Assembly: GCF_900188235.1 (NCBI RefSeq)
Contig: NZ_FZNT01000006.1
Coordinates: 213,931-277,930, forward strand
Direction: 5' to 3'
From: Lutibacter agarilyticus
Lineage (GTDB): Bacteria; Bacteroidota; Bacteroidia; Flavobacteriales; Flavobacteriaceae
DNA length: 64,000 nt
Shown here piece after piece: positions 1 through 8,915 of the stretch (position 1 is its first letter; each line of letters begins with the position of its first letter). The notes beneath the pieces are model-generated. The model did no database searches and had not been told where the DNA came from. It worked only from the letters and a program-made list of their open reading frames with translations. A program made the translations under genes and the position numbers.

Positions 1-229
1 CCGTTTTCATTGCTCAATTTATGCGTTTCAATTTTTAATTCCGTAATTATTCTCAAATCTAACCAATTCAATGATTTTTCTCCGTTTCAACTTTCCATTT
101 TCCGATTCATTGCTCAAATCTGACAATTTTATCTTTCTCAATAATTTTTAATGCTCGTGTCTCAGACAGTTTAATATTTTTAACTCATAAAACTCAAATT
201 AGGAATTTCGGAGTAAATTCCGCCATGTT
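1..229. other. Partial cassette without a recognisable gene
   Basis: AT-rich sequence without a credible ORF, cut by the window edge. It contains several copies of the short motif CTCCGTTTCAA / TGCTCAAAT that marks the gene-less cassettes elsewhere in this array. Its right end is the first attC-like site. Confidence 0.5.
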
Positions 230-361
230 ATACAACGTGTTTGTGTATGATTTCGTTGCGTGTTTAAGCACTAAAGTTAGCAAATAAATCACAGATAGAA
301 AGTCCGCGAGGACTTTCGTAAGTAAGCTTTAACTAGCAATGAATTATACACGGTGTTACCA
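230..361 (-). repeat. attC-like site 1 (family D)
   Basis: Family D: the left arm begins GTGTATGATT and the right arm ends AATTATACAC, outside a divergent centre. The end GTTACCATAC is the complement of GTATGGTAAC at the start of site 2, bounding the thioredoxin-like cassette. Confidence 0.8.
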
Positions 362-365
362 TACG

Positions 366-1895
366 TTATTTTTTATTCAACAATTTTTCTATTGTAATTG
401 ATGTGTTTTCAGATTGTGGTCTCGAAGCATTTTTACTATAAACTTCACCTTGTTTGTCAATCAAGATATAACTTGGGAAACCAACGATTTCAAACTGTTT
501 TTCAAAATACTCATATTGCTTTTGATTGAGTATATATTGTTGTCCTTTCAATTGGTATGTTTTTATAATGTTTTCAGCGGCTTCTTTTTTTGATTTACAG
601 CAGAGAAAAACAAATGAAACATCTTTGCTCTCAAATTTTGAATGCAATTTTTTCGAATATGGAAATTGTTTTATACAAGGATTGCACCAAGTAGCCCAAA
701 AATCCATATATATGACTTTTCCTTTGTTTTTTTGTAGTATTTCATCATACAAGTTACTAGTTAAATCCTTGGAAGTATTTTGAAATTCAGAACCTGAAGG
801 AATATTAATATTGTCTCGTTCAATAATAGAAAGTTTCTCCTTTTTTAGCATTGCAAGAAGTAATTGTCTGGTGTAATTATCTTTAATATTTTTTTTAACT
901 AGTTCTAAATAATAATCAATAGACGAAGCTGTAAATTCTTCTTCTCTCTCAATAACGGTATTTCTAATATTTGAGGCAACTGAATAATCTCCCCATATAC
1001 CGGGTCTTAATTTTAGTTTATTTTCAATTTTTTGAGCGATTAACTCTTTTTTTATTTGTTCATCAGATTTACCTGTTGATATAATACTTATTGTACTTCG
1101 AGGTTCTACAAAATTAGAATAGAAATTAAGAAAATACATATATTCTGATGTAATTAGAGCATTTTGATTAAAAGTTATAGAATCCGTTAAAAAAGAATAA
1201 AATGTTTTTTTTTCTTTTTGGTCCTCAATTTTCCGTCCCAATTTAATAATATTTTCATAACAGCTATATGTCGCACTATATTTAAGATAATCGTAAATTA
1301 TTTTATTTGATTGTTTGTCTTTTATACGTGAATCTATTTTTTTGTGTAGTAACTTCTCAAAGTCGAGAAATTCTATTTTAAGGTTGTTAGGTGATTGTTC
1401 TTTTTCTAGATTTTTTTTAAATTTATCTACTTCTGTATAAAACCAATTATCGTGTTTTTTAAAATTATTCTGAAATTTTTTATGTTTTTCATCGTATGAT
1501 GTTGCCTTTATACCAATTAAGGATTCTCTTTTAATAATTTCACAATTAATCATAAGCGTATCATTTGGAAAAATATATGGTGCTATTCGTCCATCTGAAT
1601 ATACTAAAAAAGATTTTGTTGAATGACTTAAGGGGATATCGAATAAGAACTTTCCGTTCTCATTTATGGTTGTTATATATTTTACTTGTTTGTCTATTGT
1701 TATATCATCTACAATTAATCGAATTGTTTTAGATTTATTTGAAAAGTTCTTTATGTTACTTATTTTTCCAGTAATTACAGAACGACTTTCAACTTTAGGA
1801 TAAAATACTCCTGATGAAACTATTTCTTCTTCTTTTTCTTTATTGGAACAAGAAAATAAAATGATAAAGAAGGTTATTAAATAATAATTTTTCAT
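366..1895 (-). CDS. TlpA-like thioredoxin-fold lipoprotein
   Basis: Protein of 509 residues. A lipoprotein signal ends at Cys16 (LFSC), so it is probably anchored in the cell envelope. The first half resembles the beta-rich N-terminal region seen in Bacteroidota TlpA-like proteins, followed by a helical middle. The last ~120 residues form a thioredoxin fold with a WCNPC redox motif near residue 405 and a cis-proline loop (GFPSYILID). Such proteins reduce or exchange disulfides in the periplasm. An upstream extension of the frame runs through the attC-like site; I chose the Met just before the signal peptide. The stop codon lies 4 bases from the cassette end, so the gene fills its cassette. 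Confidence 0.85.
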   Translation of the reverse strand: MKNYYLITFFIILFSCSNKEKEEEIVSSGVFYPKVESRSVITGKISNIKNFSNKSKTIRLIVDDITIDKQVKYITTINENGKFLFDIPLSHSTKSFLVYSDGRIAPYIFPNDTLMINCEIIKRESLIGIKATSYDEKHKKFQNNFKKHDNWFYTEVDKFKKNLEKEQSPNNLKIEFLDFEKLLHKKIDSRIKDKQSNKIIYDYLKYSATYSCYENIIKLGRKIEDQKEKKTFYSFLTDSITFNQNALITSEYMYFLNFYSNFVEPRSTISIISTGKSDEQIKKELIAQKIENKLKLRPGIWGDYSVASNIRNTVIEREEEFTASSIDYYLELVKKNIKDNYTRQLLLAMLKKEKLSIIERDNINIPSGSEFQNTSKDLTSNLYDEILQKNKGKVIYMDFWATWCNPCIKQFPYSKKLHSKFESKDVSFVFLCCKSKKEAAENIIKTYQLKGQQYILNQKQYEYFEKQFEIVGFPSYILIDKQGEVYSKNASRPQSENTSITIEKLLNKK

Positions 1896-1911
1896 AGTTT
1901 TTGTTAATGTA

Positions 1912-2041
1912 TGGTAACGGGCTTTTATAAGATTTGTGCGTTTGGAAAATCGGAGATTTTTCTGCTGTAGCAAATCGTTAGTTGAATGTTTGTCGTTTGT
2001 TCTAGTTCAAATTTAAGCATAAATTTTATGAGTTGTTATAT
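1912..2041 (-). repeat. attC-like site 2 (family A)
   Basis: Family A, with ATTTGTGC on the left pairing with GCATAAAT on the right and an inner GAAAATC hairpin. The end GTTATATGCA is complementary to TGCATATAAC at site 3. Confidence 0.85.
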
Positions 2042-2046
2042 GCAGT

Positions 2047-2877
2047 TTATTCTGATATTTTCTTTTTATCTTCCTTTGTTGTTTCAATCGCACCTTTTTC
2101 TTTTTCAATTCTTTTTCTTTTCGCTTCTCTATAAATTTCACTTGGCCATATTTTGTCAACTTCAGATTCTAAAATTTCAGTTAATTGTAAGCATTGTTCA
2201 TAAGAATGCAAGAAATACTGATTATCAACGGGTAAATATTCTCCACTTTTAACTCTAGCTAATACTCCAGCCTTTGAAAGATAAATGTCATTTGCAGTTC
2301 CTCCGTTATGTATATGAATATCTCTAGTAGCTTTTAGTTCAATATATTTATGATAAACAGGGTTTTCTAAGAAATTTACTCCAGTATATTTATTAAATTC
2401 TTCGGCATAATCTCTTGGGGATTTATAAGCTATTTCATTCAAGATTGTATCTATGATAATAATTTTTACTTGTTCAATTGAATTTGATGAAAGTACACAT
2501 TCAACATCAACTTTTTTCTTATTGGATATTTTACTAGGATATTCTGTCAAAATGGACTTTAAAATTTCATTCAATAAAGTTTCCATTATTGTTACTAATT
2601 GAAAAATACTATCAATAGGCAATTTGTTTAATCCTAAATGAGAATAACGTCCTTTTAGTTCTTCCTTTGTATAGTTTCTTTCAAACATATTAGGCGTATT
2701 ATTGGCTCTATATCCTATTGGGTATGATATAGGAATTGAATCTCCTCCCTGATTATCTATCCATTCGAGAAATTTCTCAAAGGAAATATATGTTAATTGT
2801 GCCATTTCTCCTTGTGAAAATAGTAACGATTTAGCATTATCAATAAGTAAATTTAATTTATTTCCAAATGTATCCAT
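2047..2877 (-). CDS. HEPN-like protein, possible RNase effector
   Basis: Mostly helical protein of 276 residues with no signal peptide. Around residues 185-192 it carries RDIHIH, an R-x4-H motif of the kind that forms the active site in HEPN ribonucleases, followed by a short NGG turn. The C-terminal ~25 residues are highly charged (Lys/Glu). HEPN proteins are common toxins and antiphage effectors, but the assignment rests on this motif and the helical pattern only. It is the sole gene of its cassette, and the stop codon is next to the attC-like site. Confidence 0.55.
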   Translation of the reverse strand: MDTFGNKLNLLIDNAKSLLFSQGEMAQLTYISFEKFLEWIDNQGGDSIPISYPIGYRANNTPNMFERNYTKEELKGRYSHLGLNKLPIDSIFQLVTIMETLLNEILKSILTEYPSKISNKKKVDVECVLSSNSIEQVKIIIIDTILNEIAYKSPRDYAEEFNKYTGVNFLENPVYHKYIELKATRDIHIHNGGTANDIYLSKAGVLARVKSGEYLPVDNQYFLHSYEQCLQLTEILESEVDKIWPSEIYREAKRKRIEKEKGAIETTKEDKKKISE

Positions 2878-2893
2878 AGTGTTTTTTTATTGC

Positions 2894-3023
2894 ATATAAC
2901 GGGCTTTTATAAGATTTGTGCGACTGGAAAATCGGAGATTTTTCGGTTGTAGCAAATTGTTAGTTGAATGTTTGTCGTTTGTACTAAATCAAATGTAAGC
3001 ATAAATTTTATGAGTTGTTATGC
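2894..3023 (-). repeat. attC-like site 3 (family A)
   Basis: Family A. The end GTTATGCAC is complementary to GTGCATAAC at site 4, bounding the carboxypeptidase-regulatory-like cassette. Confidence 0.85.
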
Positions 3024-3044
3024 ACTGGCTTTATCAATCTGTTT

Positions 3045-3890
3045 TTATTGTTTGTATGTTAATATCATTGCGGTTGAAATACTCCCATATTTTTTCCATT
3101 TAGCGTGTGTTCCATATTTATAATAATGTGTCGAACTAAACGAAGGAACGAGTATTGGTAAGCTTAATTTATCTCCTTTTTCAGAAGCTTTAATCCATTC
3201 AACTGCTACAATTATATCTTCTTGAGTTTTAATTTCGTAATCTGTTAAATCAACAGATATCCAACCCGTAAATTGATTTTCTGCTGGAATAAGAATATTT
3301 CTGCTATTAATTTTCTTTGATGGTTTATTATTTTCAATTTTGTAGAAATTTATTCTAAACAAAACCGAGTCAAAATTATTCTCTTTAAGAAAGAATTTAA
3401 ATTCTTTTAATAAACTTGGTTTTTTTGTTCCTAAAGAAAATTTTCTGCCAATTTCTGATCCTAAATTCAAATTTTTCAAACTTGGAATAGCAAAAAACAC
3501 TTTGTTTTTAGTTTTTGTTTTTTCTTTACCTTTTGAATAAGTCTTTAAATTACTCGATTTTATGATAATTTCATTAAGTATTTCGGTATGATTCTCCAAT
3601 GAAATAATAGCTGATTCGTTATTTGACAATTTTTCAATTTGTAACTCTTTAGATTTATAACCCAAACAAGAAATCTTTAAAGTGTCTGAAATAAATGAAT
3701 TGTTTATGTTTAAAAAAAACTCTCCATTTTCATTTGTAACTGTTCCAACAGGTTTATTTAAAATTCCCACATTTACATATTGAATTGGGTTTTTTAAACT
3801 GTCAGTTATAACTCCTTTAATATCTCTTTCTTGTGAATTAGATATTGTAGAGTTAAGAACTAAATAAATAATTACTAAAATCTTTTTCAT
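3045..3890 (-). CDS. Secreted protein with carboxypeptidase-regulatory-like domain
   Basis: Protein of 281 residues with an N-terminal signal peptide (MKKILVIIYLVLNSTISNSQ). Residues ~22-100 read as a CarbopepD_reg_2 beta-sandwich (IKGVITDSLKNPIQYVNVGI, then VGTVTNENGEFFLNI and LKISCLGYKS), the module that begins many Bacteroidota outer-membrane proteins. The remaining ~180 residues are beta-rich and not recognised. There is no TonB-dependent barrel, so it is not a SusC-type receptor. The Met before the signal peptide is preferred over one nine codons upstream. Confidence 0.75.
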   Translation of the reverse strand: MKKILVIIYLVLNSTISNSQERDIKGVITDSLKNPIQYVNVGILNKPVGTVTNENGEFFLNINNSFISDTLKISCLGYKSKELQIEKLSNNESAIISLENHTEILNEIIIKSSNLKTYSKGKEKTKTKNKVFFAIPSLKNLNLGSEIGRKFSLGTKKPSLLKEFKFFLKENNFDSVLFRINFYKIENNKPSKKINSRNILIPAENQFTGWISVDLTDYEIKTQEDIIVAVEWIKASEKGDKLSLPILVPSFSSTHYYKYGTHAKWKKYGSISTAMILTYKQ

Positions 3891-3938
3891 AAATTTTATA
3901 GTATCTTTTTTAATCAATTTTTTTTGAAACCCGCTTGT

Positions 3939-4068
3939 GCATAACGATTTTTTATAAGATTTGTGCGTTTGGAAAATCGGAGATTTTTCGGACGGAGCAA
4001 ATCGTTTGTTGAATGTTTGTCATTTGTATTAGTTCAAATTTAAGCATGAATTTTATGAGTTGTTGTAC
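3939..4068 (-). repeat. attC-like site 4 (family A)
   Basis: Family A. The end GTTGTACAC is complementary to GTGTACAAC at site 5. Confidence 0.85.
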
Positions 4069-4075
4069 ACAGTTT

Positions 4076-4501
4076 TTAATCAATCTTTTGAAATTTCCAT
4101 TCACATCCTTCAACACACATAAGATAAGTCGGATTTATAATCAGTTTATCTGACTCAAAAGTTATTCTTTCTACAAAAGTTCCTTCTGGGGTTTCAATTC
4201 CTGCAGTAAATCCATCACAATCATAATCTAAAATTAATTCATTTTCATTCAATGTGTAAGTTCCCGATTGACATTCGGAGAATCTGTCTGAGGTAAATCT
4301 ATTTTCGGAATCAAACTCATACTTGTATCCATTCTCAATTGAATTCCATTTTCCCTTTCCATCTCCAATATCACTATAAATTTCTATTAATTGCCAAGTT
4401 CCAACAATGGATTTCTCGTTATCATTAGAATCATCATTATCACAACCTATTAAGAGAATGGTAAATATAATTGACAGTCCTAGTATAATTTTCTTTTTCA
4501 T
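4076..4501 (-). CDS. Lipocalin-like lipoprotein
   Basis: Small protein of 141 residues. A lipoprotein signal (LGLSIIFTILLIGC) is followed by an Asp/Asn-rich linker and a beta-rich domain opening with SIVGTWQLIEI, the usual start of Bacteroidota lipocalin-like domains. Several Cys residues in the second half could form disulfides. The function is unknown; proteins of this kind are envelope-located. The longer reading frame that starts inside the attC-like site is an artefact; an alternative Met lies three codons upstream. Confidence 0.7.
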   Translation of the reverse strand: MKKKIILGLSIIFTILLIGCDNDDSNDNEKSIVGTWQLIEIYSDIGDGKGKWNSIENGYKYEFDSENRFTSDRFSECQSGTYTLNENELILDYDCDGFTAGIETPEGTFVERITFESDKLIINPTYLMCVEGCEWKFQKID

Positions 4502-4531
4502 TTGTGTCATTTTTTGTTTTTCGTAAATTGT

Positions 4532-4664
4532 GTACAACGGTTTAGTATTAAGATTTGTGCGACTTAAAAATCGGAGATTTTTCGGACGTAGCAAATCGTT
4601 TGTTGAATGTTTGTCGGTTTGTATTTAGTTTAAATTTTAGCATAAATTTTATACATTGTTACCA
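4532..4664 (-). repeat. attC-like site 5 (family A variant)
   Basis: Family A variant. The outer stem reads AGTATTAAG on the left and TTTTATACA on the right, changed on both sides compared with typical A sites. The end GTTACCAAA is complementary to TTTGGTAAC at site 6. Confidence 0.82.
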
Positions 4665-5000
4665 AATTTTAGCGACACGTTCTGCTTATAATTGAATTTT
4701 AGTATTTTCCGATATTTATCATTCTAGTTTTATTTTTGTTTGAACTCAATCAAATCATTTCTTTAATTATAAATTTATCTTTTTTCTTGTTTAAGCGTTT
4801 TGCAATTTTTTCTCCGATTCAACTTTAAATTTCTCCGATTAAATGCTCAAATCGGTCCTCATTTTAAAACTTCTCCGTTTTCATTGAATTTCTCGTTTTA
4901 ACTCTAAAATCGATAGAGAGTAGAAGTGAACTCAATTATTCTCATTATATATTTTCTCAGTTTCGAATATTAAAACTTTGTAAACTCAGGAATCAAACTA
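4665..5000 (-). other. Non-coding 3' region shared with gene-less cassettes
   Basis: There are 336 bases between the stop codon of the next gene and the attC-like site. It begins AGCGACACGTTCTGC and continues like the gene-less cassettes near 9890, 42515, 46515 and 49070, with CTCCG and TGCTCAAAT mini-motifs. No ORF is convincing. It appears that a gene has been joined to a common 3' tail. Confidence 0.6.
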
Positions 5001-5306
5001 TTAAAATGCAACAGTATTTTTCATATATTCTATCATTACAAAGTGAAAATAGATTATTGCTATCGGTATATTTAAAAGTATAATTCCAGCACTAATTAAA
5101 TTCTTATTTCTATTCTCTTTTTCTTTGATAAATTTATTTATTAATCCTAATAATATTCCAGCATTTACAATTGCTGCAATAATTACAAAAAACATTCCTG
5201 GTATCATTAATTGGTATCTATAATCAGTATAGAAGAAACTCAAGAAAAATATTGAGCCTAAAACAAAAGAAATAATTGCAGTATAAATTCCAATTTTATT
5301 TATCAT
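5001..5306 (-). CDS. Small three-helix membrane protein
   Basis: Protein of 101 residues with three predicted membrane segments (about residues 7-27, 34-58 and 70-92) separated by short charged loops (KFIKEKENRNKN). No family is recognised. It begins just inside the cassette and is followed by a long untranslated tail, unlike most cassettes here, where the stop codon touches the attC-like site. Confidence 0.65.
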   Translation of the reverse strand: MINKIGIYTAIISFVLGSIFFLSFFYTDYRYQLMIPGMFFVIIAAIVNAGILLGLINKFIKEKENRNKNLISAGIILLNIPIAIIYFHFVMIEYMKNTVAF

Positions 5307-5325
5307 TTTTCTTTCGAGCTATTTT

Positions 5326-5455
5326 TGGTAACGGTTTTTTATATGATTTGTGCGACTGGAAAATCGGAGATTTTTCGGTGGTAGCAAATCGTTAGTTGAA
5401 TGTTTGTCGTTAATGTTAGTTCAAATTTAAGCATAAATTATATGAGTTGTTGCCT
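5326..5455 (-). repeat. attC-like site 6 (family A, TATATG stem)
   Basis: Family A with a compensated stem change: TATATG on the left and TATATG on the right instead of TATAAG and TTTATG. The end GTTGCCTACA is complementary to TGTAGGCAAC at site 7. Confidence 0.85.
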
Positions 5456-5466
5456 ACAGTAATTTT

Positions 5467-6042
5467 TTACTCAAGCTCAAAATAAATCAAATCTAAAAAT
5501 ATTATTCTGTAAACTATTTTCTCAAACTTTTTATCTGGTATTTTATTCATAGCATTTTTCAGATAATCATAATTCTCTTTATCAATTCCAACAGATTCAA
5601 ACTTGTTATATGCAAGACAAAACTCATATTGCCAACTTGATTTATCTAAAATTTTCAATTGTTCAAATAAATATCCATAACAAGATAATCTTGTGTTTGG
5701 TGAAAATCCGAAATACGGGTCATATCCTAATTCTGAACTAAATTTGTCAATTAAATCTGACTTTTTCTCATTAAGTTTTATTTTATCCAATAATTGAGAA
5801 TATCCTTTTTTAGATATCTCGGTCAAGTAATTTTCTTGAATTAAAAAATTTTCAAATAAACTATAAATATTCTGATTATAAATCGGTTTACTATTATCAG
5901 GAGCTAAATTATTTATTCTGCTTTCTAATCTTAATTTATTGCAAAGTTCAAATTTTTCATCTGCTATAATTTCATTCGAGTTTTTCATTGAACCACAAGA
6001 GGTTATTATGAGTAGAATTAATATTTGAAGCAGTTTTTTCAT
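5467..6042 (-). CDS. Hypothetical lipoprotein
   Basis: Protein of 191 residues with a clear lipoprotein signal (LLQILILLIITSCGS). The rest is helical and charged, with no recognised domain. The first possible Met lies inside the cassette-end core sequence; the Met four codons later (MKKLLQ) gives a normal signal peptide and is preferred. Confidence 0.65.
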   Translation of the reverse strand: MKKLLQILILLIITSCGSMKNSNEIIADEKFELCNKLRLESRINNLAPDNSKPIYNQNIYSLFENFLIQENYLTEISKKGYSQLLDKIKLNEKKSDLIDKFSSELGYDPYFGFSPNTRLSCYGYLFEQLKILDKSSWQYEFCLAYNKFESVGIDKENYDYLKNAMNKIPDKKFEKIVYRIIFLDLIYFELE

Positions 6043-6048
6043 TATTGT

Positions 6049-6178
6049 AGGCAACGAGTTTTTATATGATTTGTGCGACTGGAAAATCGGAGATTTTTCG
6101 GACGTAGCAAATCGTTAGTTGAATGTTTGTCGTTAATATTAGTTCAAATTTAAGCATAAATTATATGAGGTGTTGTGC
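6049..6178 (-). repeat. attC-like site 7 (family A, TATATG stem)
   Basis: Family A with the TATATG/TATATG stem variant. The end GTTGTGCAAC is complementary to GTTGCACAAC at site 8. Confidence 0.85.
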
Positions 6179-6196
6179 AACGTTTTTACTTTAGGC

Positions 6197-6601
6197 TTAT
6201 CGTATCCTTTCAATTATCAAATTTTTGTCATTAAGAGTTATAATTTTCCATTTGATATCTTCCATTCCATTTATTCCACTATCAATTGTAATAATTAAAT
6301 CAGAGTCATTTCTTGTCCAAGTTCCTTGAAAATCAAAAAAAGTTAATGGCGGAGTTCCACACCATCCTGAACTTCTTTCAATACAATTACTTTTCTCCAA
6401 AAATGAGATTCCGTACTCATTATCTTTCAAGGAATTAGCTCTTGTCAATTTAAGTTCGGAATCATTTGAGATTGGATTTATCCAATGTCCAATTAATTTG
6501 TCGGATTCATTAATTGTTATAGTTTCATTGTCTTTTTCACATCCAATTGATGTAAATATTAATAAAAAAAGAACAGTTTTCATTATTGTTTTCATATTCA
6601 T
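6197..6601 (-). CDS. Lipocalin-like lipoprotein
   Basis: Protein of 134 residues. The signal sequence ends FTSIGC, followed by an acidic linker and a beta-rich domain opening KLIGHWINP, then SNDSELKLTR and DLIITIDSG; this layout resembles lipocalin-like envelope proteins of Bacteroidota. Starts at Met1, Met3 or Met7 are all possible; all keep the lipobox. The function is unknown. Confidence 0.65.
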   Translation of the reverse strand: MNMKTIMKTVLFLLIFTSIGCEKDNETITINESDKLIGHWINPISNDSELKLTRANSLKDNEYGISFLEKSNCIERSSGWCGTPPLTFFDFQGTWTRNDSDLIITIDSGINGMEDIKWKIITLNDKNLIIERIR

Positions 6602-6644
6602 AAAAGTTTTAATTATTCTTTATTTAACTATTTTCATTTATGTT

Positions 6645-6775
6645 GCACAACGTGTTTGTATATGGTTTGTTGCGTGGTTTAGCACCTAATTTAGCAAATA
6701 AAAACCGAATAGAAAATCCGCGAGGATTTTCGTAAGTAGGCTAGAACTAGCAATAAATTATATACGGTGTTACCA
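6645..6775 (-). repeat. attC-like site 8 (family D)
   Basis: Family D: TTTGTATATGG on the left, AAATTATATAC on the right. The centre carries GAAAATCCGCGAGGATTTTC, a perfect local hairpin. The end GTTACCAGC is complementary to GCTGGTAAC at site 9. Confidence 0.8.
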
Positions 6776-6783
6776 GCTGGTTT

Positions 6784-7482
6784 TTATTCAAATTTTCTAT
6801 AATATGTTTTTTTCTGTCCTAAAAATCCAACTTCTGGCTCAAATGTCAGAGGATATAATTTTCTCCCTTTAAGAACAAAAGTCTTTGTCATCCAGTCCAA
6901 TATTGCAATGTCTCCAGTCTCTTCACTTTCTGATGCAAAAATCTCAATATAATTTTTATCCGTTTCTGGTCTGAAAATAGAGTCGGTCAGTTTTAAAAAA
7001 TCATCTCCTATTTCCATTTTTAAAATATCCTTAATTTCAATTTTTTCAACTTTAGCTCTTGGAATAGTTAGAACTCCGTTTTCGTTAGTTTTAATGAATT
7101 CTGCATTATTAATAGACACATACCAATCCCAATTTTCTATGTCAGTTTTTCCTTTTTCAGCCAATCGTTGAAATTTTATCTCAATTTTTGTCGAATCAGA
7201 ATTTTTGTATTCTTTCTCGATGATTTTAGACTTTGCAGCATACAATACTTTGTCGGGACTTAGTTTTAATGTATCTCCAATTTTCTTATATGTTCCTGTT
7301 AGTGTTCCACTACCTAAAATGTCTTGGTGATATTGATATTCAAAAGTTCCATTTTCATTGAATTTATAAACAAAACAATTAGGTCCAAATTCACAAATAT
7401 TGTGTTTAAACTTTCCATCAATTTGAGCGATTGAACTCAATGATAGTAATAATATCAATATTTGTAGTACTGTTTTTTTCAA
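6784..7482 (-). CDS. Secreted beta-rich protein
   Basis: Protein of 232 residues with an N-terminal signal peptide (VLQILILLLSLSSIAQ). The mature part begins with a lipocalin-like or MORN-like pattern (FVYKFNENGTFEYQYH, GTLTGTYKKIGDTLKL), continues with alternating strands and ends FLGQKKTYYRKFE. No family is assigned. The ~8 bases between stop codon and cassette end show it fills the cassette. Confidence 0.65.
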   Translation of the reverse strand: MKKTVLQILILLLSLSSIAQIDGKFKHNICEFGPNCFVYKFNENGTFEYQYHQDILGSGTLTGTYKKIGDTLKLSPDKVLYAAKSKIIEKEYKNSDSTKIEIKFQRLAEKGKTDIENWDWYVSINNAEFIKTNENGVLTIPRAKVEKIEIKDILKMEIGDDFLKLTDSIFRPETDKNYIEIFASESEETGDIAILDWMTKTFVLKGRKLYPLTFEPEVGFLGQKKTYYRKFE

Positions 7483-7487
7483 CTTGC

Positions 7488-7620
7488 TGGTAACGGGCTT
7501 TTATAAGATTTGTGCGACTGGAAAATCGGAGATTTTTCGGACGTAGCAAATCGTTTGTTGGATGTTAATCAGTTCGTTATTTAGTTTAAAAGTAAGCATA
7601 AATTTTATGAGTTGTTGCCT
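7488..7620 (-). repeat. attC-like site 9 (family A, TTAATCAG subtype)
   Basis: Family A with the variant inner segment GGATGTTAATCAGTTCG shared with sites 16 and 45. The end GTTGCCTGTA is complementary to TACAGGCAAC at site 10. Confidence 0.85.
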
Positions 7621-7628
7621 GTAGTACT

Positions 7629-7958
7629 TTACGCTACTTTGAATTCTCCCTCGTTCATTTCTATACTGAATTTCACATTAGCTTTCAAAGCTTTAAAGAC
7701 TTTCAAAATTGTCTCAATTGTAACATTTCTCGTATTTCTCTCCAGTTTTGATATTTGAGATTTTTGGACTCCAATTAATTCTCCTAATTGCTCTTGTGTT
7801 AGATGTCTTTCTTTTCTTACAGATTTTATCATATCTCCAAGAATTTCAATTTTTAAATCAAACTCATATTTGTCTCTTTCAGTTGTTCCAACTTCTCCAA
7901 GATGTTTATCTTTAAGTTGGTCTAAACTCATCATTTTCATTTTTTTATTAGTTTCCAT
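7629..7958 (-). CDS. HigA-like antitoxin, XRE-family HTH
   Basis: Protein of 109 residues. A helix-turn-helix of the XRE type spans about residues 43-98 (SVRKERHLTQEQLGELIGV, then KSQISKLERN and TIETILKVFKAL). It starts 3 bases after the stop codon of the upstream toxin gene, the toxin-first order typical of HigBA pairs. It should bind and neutralise that toxin and repress the pair's own promoter. The two genes share one cassette. Such pairs are known to stabilise long cassette arrays in Vibrio integrons. Confidence 0.85.
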   Translation of the reverse strand: METNKKMKMMSLDQLKDKHLGEVGTTERDKYEFDLKIEILGDMIKSVRKERHLTQEQLGELIGVQKSQISKLERNTRNVTIETILKVFKALKANVKFSIEMNEGEFKVA

Positions 7959-7961
7959 TTT

Positions 7962-8303
7962 CTAAAGTTTTTTTTGATTAAAATATTCCTCTCTCAATTT
8001 TTCAGCTTTCTCAATATCACCTTTTGGAACTTTACTGACTTTTTTAATAATTCCGTGAGTTGATATTACAAGTGTATCAGTTTTCTCTGTTTTGTCCCAA
8101 AAAGCAAAAAGTCTAATTTGAACTCCGTTAAATTTAGTTCTGAATTCCCAAATTTCATCTTTTAGTTTTTTAAAAAGTTTAGGATCATTTATCAATTTAG
8201 CTTTATCAATATTGTAGAAAATTTTTGTTCTCGTTTTATTGTCTAAATTTTCCACAAACTCAATAGCTTGTTCTAAAAATATAACATCAAATTTAGGTTT
8301 CAT
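7962..8303 (-). CDS. HigB/RelE-like toxin (Gp49-like)
   Basis: Protein of 113 residues of the phage-Gp49/HigB type: FDVIFLEQAIEFVENLD at the start, then KKLKDEIWEFRTKFNGVQIRLFAFWDK and HGIIKKVSKVPKGDIEKAEK. Members are ribosome-dependent mRNA endonucleases that stop translation. It lies immediately upstream of, and is probably co-transcribed with, the XRE antitoxin. A ~90-base leader up to the next attC-like site could hold the cassette's own promoter. Confidence 0.85.
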   Translation of the reverse strand: MKPKFDVIFLEQAIEFVENLDNKTRTKIFYNIDKAKLINDPKLFKKLKDEIWEFRTKFNGVQIRLFAFWDKTEKTDTLVISTHGIIKKVSKVPKGDIEKAEKLREEYFNQKKL

Positions 8304-8391
8304 TCCTTTTCTTACTGTTTAGACAACAAATCTAGTGAAAAGTTTCAATATATGGAAACTATTTTTTGTTTTATGATTTTAATCGTATTAC

Positions 8392-8521
8392 AGGCAACGG
8401 GCTTTTATAAGATTTGTGCGTTTGGAAAATCGGAGATTTTTCGGACGTAGCAAATCGTTAGTTGAATGTTTGTCGTTTGTACTAGTTCAAATTTAAGCAT
8501 AAATTTTATGAGTTGTTAGGC
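8392..8521 (-). repeat. attC-like site 10 (family A)
   Basis: Family A. The end GTTAGGCAC is complementary to GTGCCTAAC at site 11. The last codons of the next gene are read from this site. Confidence 0.85.
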
Positions 8522-8910
8522 ACTGGCTTTTTCATTCGGAAGATTTTTAATAATCTAGGACTAATCATAAATAAAAGAAAATAATCTATTATCAAACTTA
8601 TAATCAGATATGTAAATTGGTAATCAGTGTCTATTTTATCGCCTAATGTTCCTTCCATCAGTTCTGCTATAAACCAAGTTGGAATTATTCCTTTTGTATA
8701 AATCATCAAATATGTCCAAGAAAAACTACTTAATCCTACAAGTTTATGATTTGGTTCAGGTAATGAAAATAATAGAATTAAAAAAAATATCAATTCTGTT
8801 ATAATTAAAAGAATCAACGAAAGTTTAGTTTGATTTAATCCAATGAAGGTTTCTTTTGATTTAAAAAAACCAAATATTAACCAAGGAATAATTAATAAAA
8901 ACGAAATCAT
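8506..8910 (-). CDS. Membrane protein whose C-terminus is encoded by the attC-like site
   Basis: Protein of 134 residues with about four hydrophobic segments, no recognised family. It starts 5 bases after the stop codon of the small upstream gene, so the two form a mini-operon within one cassette. Its last residues (PNNS) and stop codon are read from the GTTGTTAGG end of the attC-like site, so the coding region overlaps the recombination site; cassette rearrangement to a different neighbour would alter the tail. Confidence 0.65.
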   Translation of the reverse strand: MISFLLIIPWLIFGFFKSKETFIGLNQTKLSLILLIITELIFFLILLFSLPEPNHKLVGLSSFSWTYLMIYTKGIIPTWFIAELMEGTLGDKIDTDYQFTYLIISLIIDYFLLFMISPRLLKIFRMKKPVPNNS

Positions 8911-8915
8911 AATTA

